Assembly (NCBI RefSeq): GCF_009812055.1
Contig: NZ_WQNH01000010.1
Span: 46,273-110,272, forward strand
Source: Chelativorans xinjiangensis
GTDB taxonomy: Bacteria; Pseudomonadota; Alphaproteobacteria; Rhizobiales; Rhizobiaceae
Reading direction: 5' to 3'
Length of the DNA stretch: 64,000 nt
Below, in pieces: positions 53,209 to 61,362 of the stretch. The notes below the pieces were generated by a model that was not told where the DNA came from, ran no database searches, and was given only the letters and a program-made list of their open reading frames with translations. The position numbers were made by a program, and so were the translations under genes. Every line of letters begins with the position of its first letter. Position 1 is the first letter of the stretch.

Positions 53209-53813
53209 AGCGCTTCGATTGCATGAAGGCTCTGGCCGCCCGCCTCAAGGACGAGCTCGTCATCCTCTCGCTCGGCGGCAGCGTGGACGAGTGGTACAAC
53301 GCCGCTCCGCATATGCGGGAGGCGGGCCTTTTCCAACAGCAATTGGGGTGCGTGACCCCGCAGGCCTTCGGCCTTGCTGCCGGCCTTCCGCACCGCCGAA
53401 TCGTCTCGCTCGATACCGATGGCGGCCTGCTCTTCAATCTCGGAATCCTGGCCACGCTCGGCAACGAGCAGCCGAAGAACCTTTTCGTCGTCGTCTGGGA
53501 CAACGAGTGCTACCAGTCCATCGGCGGTCCGCCGACGCACACGGCGACCGGCCGTGTCGACCTCGCCGCCATAGCCCGCGGCGCGGGCGTCGAGCATGCT
53601 CACATAGCCACAACGGTTGAAGAGTTCGACGCGCTTTGCGCGAAAGGTCTTTCCATGGAAGGCCCATTCATCATCGTTGCGAAGGTCGCGGGCACCGTGC
53701 AGCCGGACATCAAGCGAAAGCATAGCGATGGCCGCGAGGACAAGTACATCTTCGTGCGCCATGTGGAGGCGACCGAAGGCATCGTGATCATGGGCCCGAG
53801 CGAGCACAACTAG
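53205..53813 (+). CDS. ThDP-dependent decarboxylase beta subunit (sulfopyruvate/phosphonopyruvate decarboxylase-like)
   Basis: A 202-residue ThDP-binding half: VILSLGGSVDEWYNAAPHMR, QLGCVTPQAFGLAAGLPHRR, VSLDTDGGLLFNLGILATLG (the diphosphate/Mg motif, D-T-D-G-G) and VVVWDNECYQSIGGPPTHTA. It corresponds to ComE-type subunits. GMC oxidoreductase follows two bases after its stop. The natural 2-oxo acid is unknown. Confidence 0.86.
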   Translation: MKRFDCMKALAARLKDELVILSLGGSVDEWYNAAPHMREAGLFQQQLGCVTPQAFGLAAGLPHRRIVSLDTDGGLLFNLGILATLGNEQPKNLFVVVWDNECYQSIGGPPTHTATGRVDLAAIARGAGVEHAHIATTVEEFDALCAKGLSMEGPFIIVAKVAGTVQPDIKRKHSDGREDKYIFVRHVEATEGIVIMGPSEHN

Positions 53814-53815
53814 CG

Positions 53816-55381
53816 ATGCCGACCGCCACGCCGACAATCCCGCGAAGGTCGCCGAAAAGAGGCTACGACTTCATTGTCATCGGTAGCGGTTCGGGCGGCG
53901 CGGCGGTCACCCGACGGCTGGTCGATGCGGGGGCGGACGTGCTCCTTCTGGAGGCCGGCACCGCCGGTATCGGTATTGCTGAGCTGGACGACCCCGCGGG
54001 TTGGGTGCCGCTCGGTCGCGGCGCTTACGACTGGGGATATGACTATGCGCCCACGGATCATGTGATGGGCCGCACGATCGGCATTCCCAGAGGGCGAGTC
54101 CTCGGAGGATCGTCCTCGATCAACGCCATGATGTGGTATCGCGGCCATGCCGCCGACTACGACGCCTGGGAGGAAGCCGGCGCGAGGGGCTGGGGCTTTG
54201 CCGACGTGCTCCCCTATTTCAAGCGCTGCGAGGACTGGGAAGGCGGCGAAAGTGAATGGCGCGGTGCGGGTGGTCCGTTGCGAATCGAACGAAGCCCAGA
54301 CCCGCACGCAATCGCACTGGCGCTGATCGAAAGCGCCGCGGAGCTGGGCATCGCCCGCATCGATGATCCGAACGGAGCGCAAAATGAAGGCGCCGCTCTA
54401 TCCAACTTCAATATCTGCTCGGGCAAGCGCTGGAGCTCGGCGCGAGGCTATCTCTGGCCGGTGCTGAATGCAGAGAATCTGGCGATCATGACAGAAGCTG
54501 AGGCACAGAGCCTCAGGTTCGAAGCCAATCGCTGCAAAGCGGTCCGGTACGTTCGCGCGGGCATTGCCGTGGAGGCGGAGGCGGCGCAAGGCATCATCCT
54601 CGCGCTCGGTGCCATCGACACGCCGCGGCTCCTCATAATGTCTGGAATTGGCGAGCCGGGCGACCTCAGACGGATTGGCATTTCGGTCAAGGCCGCCCTC
54701 CCCGGGGTCGGCCGGAATCTGCAGGATCATCCGCTGGTGCGCGCGATCAATTTTCGCGCCCAACGACCGCTTGGGCCGGTGCGGGACAATGGAGGCGGTT
54801 CGATGGTGAACTGGAAGTCGCATCCCTCCCTTGCCCAGCCCAATCTGCACGCATTTCCCGTGCAAGGCCGCAGCGCCACACCCGAGCTTGCCGGGCAGTA
54901 CGATCTTTCAGCCGATGGGTTCGCCATCGGCGTTGGATTGATGCGCTCCAGAAGCCGCGGCTACCTCCGCCTGCTCGATGCAGGACCGGGAGCACCGATG
55001 GAGATCCAACCGAATTTCCTGGCTGAACCCGCCGACCTCCAGGACCTGGTCGATGCAGTCAGTTTCGTGATGGAGCTGGCGCACACGTCAGCCTTCAGGG
55101 ATTGGTTCGCCGGCTTCGCCGCCCCAGGCGGAAAACTCGATCGCAGGCAGGCGATCGCGTTCATCCGCTCTGCGTGCTCCACCTTCTTCCACACTTGCGG
55201 CACCTGCCGCATAGGGGAGGACGAAGGCGCTGTGGTCGACAGCCGCCTGGCCATACGCGGAATTGAAGGGCTGCATGTGGCCGATGCCTCCGTGATCCCC
55301 GTCATCCCGAGCTGCAACACCCATGCCCCCGCCACCATGATCGGCGAGCGCGCCGCAGACTTCCTGCTTCAGGCGGCCTGA
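53816..55381 (+). CDS. GMC family FAD-dependent oxidoreductase
   Basis: A 521-residue flavoprotein. The dinucleotide fold is YDFIVIGSGSGGAAVTRRLV (residues ~17-36), GMC signature 1 is GGSSSINAMMWYRGHAADYD, signature 2 lies around AQGIILALGAIDTPRLLIMS, and the C-terminal active-site histidine region is TFFHTCGTCRIGED with VIPVIPSCNTHAPATMIGER. Family members oxidise alcohols (choline, glucose, others) to aldehydes or ketones. With the ThDP decarboxylase and aldehyde dehydrogenase it suggests side-chain processing. Confidence 0.9.
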   Translation: MPTATPTIPRRSPKRGYDFIVIGSGSGGAAVTRRLVDAGADVLLLEAGTAGIGIAELDDPAGWVPLGRGAYDWGYDYAPTDHVMGRTIGIPRGRVLGGSSSINAMMWYRGHAADYDAWEEAGARGWGFADVLPYFKRCEDWEGGESEWRGAGGPLRIERSPDPHAIALALIESAAELGIARIDDPNGAQNEGAALSNFNICSGKRWSSARGYLWPVLNAENLAIMTEAEAQSLRFEANRCKAVRYVRAGIAVEAEAAQGIILALGAIDTPRLLIMSGIGEPGDLRRIGISVKAALPGVGRNLQDHPLVRAINFRAQRPLGPVRDNGGGSMVNWKSHPSLAQPNLHAFPVQGRSATPELAGQYDLSADGFAIGVGLMRSRSRGYLRLLDAGPGAPMEIQPNFLAEPADLQDLVDAVSFVMELAHTSAFRDWFAGFAAPGGKLDRRQAIAFIRSACSTFFHTCGTCRIGEDEGAVVDSRLAIRGIEGLHVADASVIPVIPSCNTHAPATMIGERAADFLLQAA

Positions 55382-55422
55382 ACCCGCATGCCCCCCGTGA
55401 CCAAGCGAAAGGCACCACGACC

Positions 55423-56805
55423 ATGACGGCGACGACGATGATCCTGGCGGGCGACTACCTCCTCACCATGGACGCGGCCAACCGCGTCGTCACCGATGGC
55501 GCAGTCCTGATAAGGGAAGGCGCCATCGCCGCGGTCGGTGGACTGGCGACGCTCACGGCGGCAAACCCGTCCGTGCCGGTCAAGAAGATCGGAAACAGCG
55601 TCCTCATGCCGGGCCTCGTCAACGCCCACGCCCATTCCGGCTTTCTGCGCGGAACGGCGGAGCATCTTCCCGTCTGGGACTGGCTGACGCGGCACATCAA
55701 CCCCATGCACCGCGTGCTGCAACCGTACGAAGCCGAAGCCGCGTCATGGCTCTGCTATGCGGAATCGCTGCTTTCGGGCACCACCACCGTCGTCGATATG
55801 TGGCGGTTCATGGAAGGAAGCGCAGGTGTGGCGGAGGCAATCGGCAGCCGCCTCGTCGCCGTACCCTATGTGGGCGAGCATCCCGACTACAATTACTTCG
55901 ACACGCTCGACATGAACGAGATGCTGCTTGAGACGTGGCACCGAAAGGCCGGCGGACGCATCAATGTTTGGGTCGGGTTGGAGCATCTCTTCTATGCCGA
56001 TGAGAGCGGGCAGCATCGCGCCATCGAACTGGCGAGGAGATTCGATACCGGCTTTCACACCCATTGCAGCGAAGCCGAGATCGAACTCGCCGAATTCCGG
56101 AAGCGCTACGGCAAGCGCCCCATGTTCGCGCTAGATGAGCTCGGCTTTTTTGACACGCCGCGCACCATGATCGCCCATGCGGTCTGGCTCGACGGCTCCG
56201 AGATCGAGCTGATTGCTGGCCGGCGCGTGTCAGTCGCCCACAACCCCGTCAGTAACATGAAGCTTGCAAGCGGCATCGCGCCCATCGGCGAAATGCTGCG
56301 TGCCGGCGTGCCCGTCGGCATCGGCACTGACGGGGAGAAGGAGAACAACAATTTCGACATGTTCGAGGAGATGAAGGTCGCCTCGCTCCTTGGCAAGCTG
56401 AGGGACCTCGATGCGTCAGCCATGGACAGCTGGCAAGTGCTGCGCTTGGCCACCATCACAGGTGCTCAGGCTGTCGGCCTGGAACGGGAAATCGGCTCCA
56501 TCGAGCCGGGCAAGCGCGCCGACATCATCGCCGTGCGCACCGACACGCCGCGCATGACACCGCTCTTTGGCGAGGGCGAATGGTTCAACCTCCACCACAA
56601 TCTCGTCCATGCGGTGCGCGGCGGCGACGTGGCCATGACCATGGTGGACGGACAGATCCTCGTCGAAGATGGACAGCTCAGGACCGCCGACCTGAAGGAC
56701 ATCATCGCCAATATCCGCGCCTTGGTGCCTGGCCTCTTCGGCCGGCGCGCGGCCTATCTGGCCGAAAATGCGGAAGGAACGAAGCAATGGACCAAGCAGG
56801 CGTGA
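55423..56805 (+). CDS. Amidohydrolase of the TRZ/ATZ/cytosine deaminase family
   Basis: A 460-residue metal-dependent hydrolase: LMPGLVNAHAHSGFLRGTAE (metal His pair), SGTTTVVDMWRFMEGSAG, TGFHTHCSEAEIELAEFRKR, MIAHAVWLDGSEI, VSVAHNPVSNMKLASGIAP and VGIGTDGEKENNNFDMFEEM (catalytic Asp). It deaminates or dechlorinates N-heterocycles in known members. It lies 23 bases before the second Rieske-less oxygenase, the same gene pairing as deaminase/oxygenase at 44731-42458. The two deaminases are clearly different in sequence. Confidence 0.88.
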   Translation: MTATTMILAGDYLLTMDAANRVVTDGAVLIREGAIAAVGGLATLTAANPSVPVKKIGNSVLMPGLVNAHAHSGFLRGTAEHLPVWDWLTRHINPMHRVLQPYEAEAASWLCYAESLLSGTTTVVDMWRFMEGSAGVAEAIGSRLVAVPYVGEHPDYNYFDTLDMNEMLLETWHRKAGGRINVWVGLEHLFYADESGQHRAIELARRFDTGFHTHCSEAEIELAEFRKRYGKRPMFALDELGFFDTPRTMIAHAVWLDGSEIELIAGRRVSVAHNPVSNMKLASGIAPIGEMLRAGVPVGIGTDGEKENNNFDMFEEMKVASLLGKLRDLDASAMDSWQVLRLATITGAQAVGLEREIGSIEPGKRADIIAVRTDTPRMTPLFGEGEWFNLHHNLVHAVRGGDVAMTMVDGQILVEDGQLRTADLKDIIANIRALVPGLFGRRAAYLAENAEGTKQWTKQA

Positions 56806-56828
56806 TGCACAACAAGGAGTCCTGACCG

Positions 56829-57695
56829 ATGGCGAAAACGACGGATCGTATCGCCCTCGACCAATGGTATGCGGTGGAGACCAGCGCCGACCTGGGCACC
56901 GCGACAATCCGCACGCGCCTCCTCGGCCAGGACATCCTGCTACATCGAAGCAATGCCGGCGAACCGGTGATCCGCGAGGAACACGATCGCACCCCCGGGC
57001 CACGCCTGCCATGGCGAGAGCGGTACGGCTGCGTTTGGACGACCCTCGGCGAGTCCAACGGCGAAATCTTCGACATCATCGAGGCTGCTGAGGACGACCG
57101 CCGCTTCGTGCCTTGCGGCTGGGTGAAGATGCGCGCATCCGGCCTGCGGGTGGTCGAGAACTTCCTCGACATGGCGCACTTTCCCTTCGTGCACACCGAT
57201 ATCCTCGGCTCCGAGCCCCACACGGAAGTGCCCGCCTATCTGAGCGAGATCCGCCGCGACGTCGACGAGGTTTGGGCCACGAACTGCACCTTCTTCCAGC
57301 CCCGCATCGCCGCCACCGAAAGCGAGGGCGCATTCGTCCATCTCACCTATCGGGTGCCAAGTCCGTTTGTCGTGATGCTCTATCGCGTCTGCCCCAGCGC
57401 TCCCGAACGACTCGACGCGATCGCCCTTTTCATCCAGCCCATGGAGGAAGATCTCTGCCGGGCGCAACCGGTAATGTACCTAGTCGATCAATTCTCCACC
57501 CATACGGACTTGCTCAAGTTCGAGCAAATCATCTTCCTGCAGGATCGCATCATCGTAGAAAATCAGCGGCCGCTTCTCCTGCCGCTGGAGCCGCGGCGCG
57601 AAATTCCAACACGGGCCGATACCTCCTCCGTCGCCTATCGACGCTGGCTCAAGGAAAAGGGCTTGCGGTTCGGCACGACCGCCGGTACGGGCTGA
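56829..57695 (+). CDS. Rieske-less oxygenase catalytic subunit, second copy
   Basis: A 288-residue paralogue of the 42458-43312 protein, sharing ENFLDMAHFPFVHTDILG, EIRRDVDEVWATNC and RADTSSVAYRRWLKEKG. The mononuclear-iron motif is at E110, D114, H117 and H122, with D239 as likely third ligand. There is no C-x-H / C-x2-H Rieske motif; the N-terminus (LDQWYAVETSADL ... RYGCVWTTLG) again looks like a collapsed Rieske domain. It probably docks with the Rieske protein encoded at 50262. Its stop overlaps the dehydrogenase start (TGATG). Confidence 0.86.
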   Translation: MAKTTDRIALDQWYAVETSADLGTATIRTRLLGQDILLHRSNAGEPVIREEHDRTPGPRLPWRERYGCVWTTLGESNGEIFDIIEAAEDDRRFVPCGWVKMRASGLRVVENFLDMAHFPFVHTDILGSEPHTEVPAYLSEIRRDVDEVWATNCTFFQPRIAATESEGAFVHLTYRVPSPFVVMLYRVCPSAPERLDAIALFIQPMEEDLCRAQPVMYLVDQFSTHTDLLKFEQIIFLQDRIIVENQRPLLLPLEPRREIPTRADTSSVAYRRWLKEKGLRFGTTAGTG

Positions 57696-60600
57696 TGAGC
57701 ATCGAGGTGCTCCATCCGAGATCCGCCGAGGAGGCGCTGGCGCTCACCGCCGGGCCTCCTTCCGCCTTCATTGCGGGCGGAACGGCGCTCCATCTGCAAT
57801 GGGAGCGGGACCCGAAGGCAAAGCCGGCGCGGCTGATCAACCTTGCGCGGCTCGACGGAATGCGGGAGGTCGAATGCGGGCCGGATGAAATCCGCATCGG
57901 CGCGATGGCAACTTTGGGCGCGCTCACGCGGCACGCGGTGCTGACGGAATCCTTGCCGCTGCTGGCGGCAGCCATCCGCTCCACTGCCGGTCCCGCCGTG
58001 CGCAATCTCGCCACGATCGGCGGCAATATCGCCGGACGTACGGGCTGTCTCCTGCCAGCTCTCCTTGCTCTCGATGCAAGCCTGGACCTTATCGAGCCTC
58101 GTGGACCGAGGTGGGTCCCTCTTGCTGGTTGGCTGGCCGGCACCTTCAGCGAAACCGCGTTGATCAGCGGCGTGATCATCCCGCGCAACGGGCAGCCGAC
58201 ACGCTGGGCACATCGCAAGATTGGCCTCAGGGCAACCTTTGCTCCGAGCCTGATTGGCGTGGCCGGGATCCTCGATGTCGAGGGCGGCCGCATTGTCTCC
58301 GCGCGCCTTGCCGTCGGCGGTGGACCAGTTCCGCCAACCAGGCTACTCGCAGCGGAAAGTATGATAGCGGGCGGCGAAATCACGCAACTGGACTGGTCAT
58401 CGCTCCATGCGGCCATCCGGGAGGAGGTTGTAGCGCCGGATGACAAGGTCCGCTCCGGCCGGTACCGGCGCTTGGTCGCAGCGAATGCGCTTGTCCATGG
58501 CCTTGGCGGCACCCTGCCCTGCCGCCACGCATCGCGGACTAGAGCCCTCGGCAAGTATGCAAAGCGCACTCCGCCTGCGCTGAACAGACACAGTGCCGGC
58601 CAGCGCTGGCACGTCCGCCCGGATGGGCCCGCCAAGATCGCGGGAAGCTTCCCCTATTTGACCGATTGCCTCGAGCCGGACATGCTCGTGGGTCGGATCC
58701 TGCGGGCCGGTATTCCGCATGCCCGCATCCTTGTGATCGACACGAGCGAGGCCGAGGCGATTCCCGGTGTCGTCGCGGTCGTGACCCATCGCGACGTTCC
58801 CGGCCGGAACGCGTTCGGCATCGTGGTGCAGGACCAGCCGGCCTTCTGCTTCGACAAGATCCGCTATGTCGGCGATGCGGTAGCGGCAGTGGCAGCGATC
58901 GACGAGAAAACGGCCGAGAAGGCGCTGTCCCTGATCCGCGTCGATTACGAGCCCCTGCCCGCCGTCTGCGATCCCGAGAAAGCACTGGTGGGGACCGCTT
59001 CGCTCGTTCACGCATCCGGCAACCTCCAGCGCCAAGTCACGCTTTCGCGCGGCGATGTGGAGAAAGCCTTCGCCGGCGCGGCCCATGTGACGGAGGCCAC
59101 CTATGTGACGTCGCGCCAGATGCACGGCTTTATGGAAACCGAAGGCGGCTATGCCTTCGTCGCGGACGACGGAACACTGACGGTCGCCGCCGGCGGCCAG
59201 CACGGCAGGCGTGACCGGCTGCAACTTTCGCGAATTCTCGACATGCCGGAAGAGCGCATCCGGGTGATCAGCAGCCCGACGGGCGGTGCGTTCGGCGGCA
59301 AGGACGAGCTGACCGTGCAGCCCGCGCTTGCGCTGCTGGCACTGAAGACCGGGCGCAAGGTGCGCCTCAAGCTCAGCCGCGCCGAATCCGTGGTCGCCGG
59401 CGTCAAGCGCAATCCTATGACGATCCGCATACGCACCGCCTGCGACCGTGACGGAATGCTGATTGCCAACGAGGTCGATGTGATCGCGGATGCCGGCGCC
59501 TACGCATCGCTCGGCCCCGGCGTTCTGGAAACCGCGCTCGAACATGCCTGCGGCCCCTACATCGTGCCCCATGTGCGCACGCAGGGCCGCCTTGCCTACA
59601 CCAACAACGGCACATGCGGCGCCTTCCGCGGCTTCGGCGCGAACCAGATGACCTATGCCGTCGAGTGCCAGATGGATCGATTGGCCGCGATGGCGGGCCT
59701 CGATCCCGTCACGATCCGCCAGCGCAACATGCGCCGGCCGCAAACGCCCGGATATCTCGGTCAGAAGGTTGCTCCCACGGAGCGTCTTTCAGCAATGCTG
59801 GAGGCGGCGGAAGCAGACCCCATCTGGGGTCTGCCGCAAGGCCCATCGCCGGATGGATCGGAAATCGTCGGCATCGGCATGGCCATGAACTATCAAGGCA
59901 ACGGGCTCGGCACGCTGCCGCCCGACCCAGGCGGCGGAGCGCTTCGCCTGGCGTCCGACGGGGCCATCGAAGCGCTTTTCGGCACGGACGAAATCGGCCA
60001 GGGGCTGCTGACGGCGATCCAATCGGCTGTCGCCCAGGAGATCGGCTGCAGCCGCGACGATGTTCGCCCGGTGACCGGCGATACGGGCAGCACACCTGAA
60101 TCGGGATCGACGACGGCATCGCGCGGAACCTATATTGTCTGGAGGGTGGCGAGGGATACAGCGCCCGATTTCACACAGAAACTCCTTGCTGCCGCATCCG
60201 GCGTGCTGCGGCGTGCTTCGCCGGAGCTTGCCATTGCACCGGGAGGCATCGTCGAGCGCGGATCGAACAGCGGCGAGCTTCTGATGAGTTTCCGTCAACT
60301 TGCCGAAGCGCTGCCGGCGGAAGAACTGCCCTGTTCCGCGACGAGCTTCCAGTTCCCCAAGTCCGACCACTTCCAGAGCAATGCACGATTCATCTTCGCC
60401 TTCGGAGCCACTTTGGCCCGCGTTGCGGTGAGCCGCATCACCGGCCAGACCCGCGTGCTCGACCTGCATCAGCACACGGCGGCTGGCCCGATGCTCGATA
60501 TTGCGGCTTATCTCGGCCAGATCGAAGGCGGCAGTGTGCAAGGGCTCGGCTACACGCTCAGCGAAGACGCCGCCATGCGCGGCGGGCACTATCTGACCTG

Positions 60601-60838
60601 CAATCTCGACACCTATGCCATGCCCAGCATCGCCGATGCCCCCCAATCCATGCTGGTCACCGCGCTGGAAGAATTGGACGCAGGCGATCCATTCGGCCCC
60701 CGCGGCGTGGGCGAGCTGGGTATCGGCGCGGTAACAGCGGCCATCGCCAATGCTGTGGCCGACGCGATTGGCTACTGGCCGGAGCAAATCCCGTTCGACC
60801 CTGAGCAAATCCTCGAAGCCATGGGAGCAGGCCCATGA
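57695..60838 (+). CDS. Xanthine dehydrogenase-type protein with FAD and molybdopterin domains fused
   Basis: A 1047-residue protein. Residues 1-~275 are the FAD-binding subunit of the CoxM/XdhB type (AFIAGGTALHLQWERD, RNLATIGGNIAGRTG, then the CO-dehydrogenase flavoprotein C-domain). From ~305 the molybdenum subunit follows without a stop: RWHVRPDGPAKIAGSFPYLT, RILRAGIPHARILVIDTSEA, PTGGAFGGKDELTVQPALAL, CGAFRGFGANQMTYAVECQM and the catalytic Glu in RGVGELGIGAVTAAIANAV. Usually these are separate polypeptides in bacteria. It hydroxylates an aldehyde or N-heterocycle such as a purine. The stop overlaps the 2Fe-2S gene (ATGA). Confidence 0.88.
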   Translation: MSIEVLHPRSAEEALALTAGPPSAFIAGGTALHLQWERDPKAKPARLINLARLDGMREVECGPDEIRIGAMATLGALTRHAVLTESLPLLAAAIRSTAGPAVRNLATIGGNIAGRTGCLLPALLALDASLDLIEPRGPRWVPLAGWLAGTFSETALISGVIIPRNGQPTRWAHRKIGLRATFAPSLIGVAGILDVEGGRIVSARLAVGGGPVPPTRLLAAESMIAGGEITQLDWSSLHAAIREEVVAPDDKVRSGRYRRLVAANALVHGLGGTLPCRHASRTRALGKYAKRTPPALNRHSAGQRWHVRPDGPAKIAGSFPYLTDCLEPDMLVGRILRAGIPHARILVIDTSEAEAIPGVVAVVTHRDVPGRNAFGIVVQDQPAFCFDKIRYVGDAVAAVAAIDEKTAEKALSLIRVDYEPLPAVCDPEKALVGTASLVHASGNLQRQVTLSRGDVEKAFAGAAHVTEATYVTSRQMHGFMETEGGYAFVADDGTLTVAAGGQHGRRDRLQLSRILDMPEERIRVISSPTGGAFGGKDELTVQPALALLALKTGRKVRLKLSRAESVVAGVKRNPMTIRIRTACDRDGMLIANEVDVIADAGAYASLGPGVLETALEHACGPYIVPHVRTQGRLAYTNNGTCGAFRGFGANQMTYAVECQMDRLAAMAGLDPVTIRQRNMRRPQTPGYLGQKVAPTERLSAMLEAAEADPIWGLPQGPSPDGSEIVGIGMAMNYQGNGLGTLPPDPGGGALRLASDGAIEALFGTDEIGQGLLTAIQSAVAQEIGCSRDDVRPVTGDTGSTPESGSTTASRGTYIVWRVARDTAPDFTQKLLAAASGVLRRASPELAIAPGGIVERGSNSGELLMSFRQLAEALPAEELPCSATSFQFPKSDHFQSNARFIFAFGATLARVAVSRITGQTRVLDLHQHTAAGPMLDIAAYLGQIEGGSVQGLGYTLSEDAAMRGGHYLTCNLDTYAMPSIADAPQSMLVTALEELDAGDPFGPRGVGELGIGAVTAAIANAVADAIGYWPEQIPFDPEQILEAMGAGP

Positions 60839-61362
60839 GCATATCCCCCGGCGGAATGATGACGTTCACGATCAACGGAGTACGCCTTGAAGTTGAAGCG
60901 CCGCCTGAAACGAGCCTCATCGACATATTGCGGGAAAAGCTTGGGCTCACCGCGGCGAAAGAAGCTTGCGGTATCGGCCGCTGCGGCGCCTGCAACGTTC
61001 TCATGAACGGCAACCTCGTCAATGCTTGCCTGTTGAGCGCCTGGCAGGCCGAAGGCGCAGAGATCGTCTCACTCGAGGGACTTGACGCGTTTCCTGAAAC
61101 CAGACTGCTGCGCACGGCACTGGCCGAGGAAAACGCCTTTCAGTGCGGCTATTGCGCCCCGGGCTTCACCATGGCGCTGACAGCTCTTTTTCGCGAGCAT
61201 CCAGAGGCTTGCGTGAATGACATCCGTGCGGCGCTCGAAGGCAATATCTGCCGTTGCACCGGCTATCACTCGATCATTCGCGGGGCGCTTGCTGCCTCCA
61301 AGGCTCTGGCCGCGTCAGCCTCATCCGGAGACATCGATGGCGATCATCATCCGCAACAGTGA
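60835..61362 (+). CDS. Xanthine dehydrogenase-type 2Fe-2S subunit
   Basis: A 175-residue iron-sulfur protein. The plant-ferredoxin-type cluster is bound by C45, C50, C53 and C65 (EACGIGRCGACNVLMNGNLV), and the second cluster by C104, C107, C139 and C141 (QCGYCAPGF, NICRCTGYHSI). It passes electrons from molybdenum to FAD of the fused protein encoded just upstream. The last 15 residues are a tail overlapping the aldehyde dehydrogenase gene. Confidence 0.9.
   Translation: MSISPGGMMTFTINGVRLEVEAPPETSLIDILREKLGLTAAKEACGIGRCGACNVLMNGNLVNACLLSAWQAEGAEIVSLEGLDAFPETRLLRTALAEENAFQCGYCAPGFTMALTALFREHPEACVNDIRAALEGNICRCTGYHSIIRGALAASKALAASASSGDIDGDHHPQQ

Noticed and set aside
57113..57694. Upstream extension of the FAD/molybdopterin fusion frame
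   Set aside because: Lies over the Rieske-less oxygenase gene in another frame and has no domain similarity; ATG 57695 fits.
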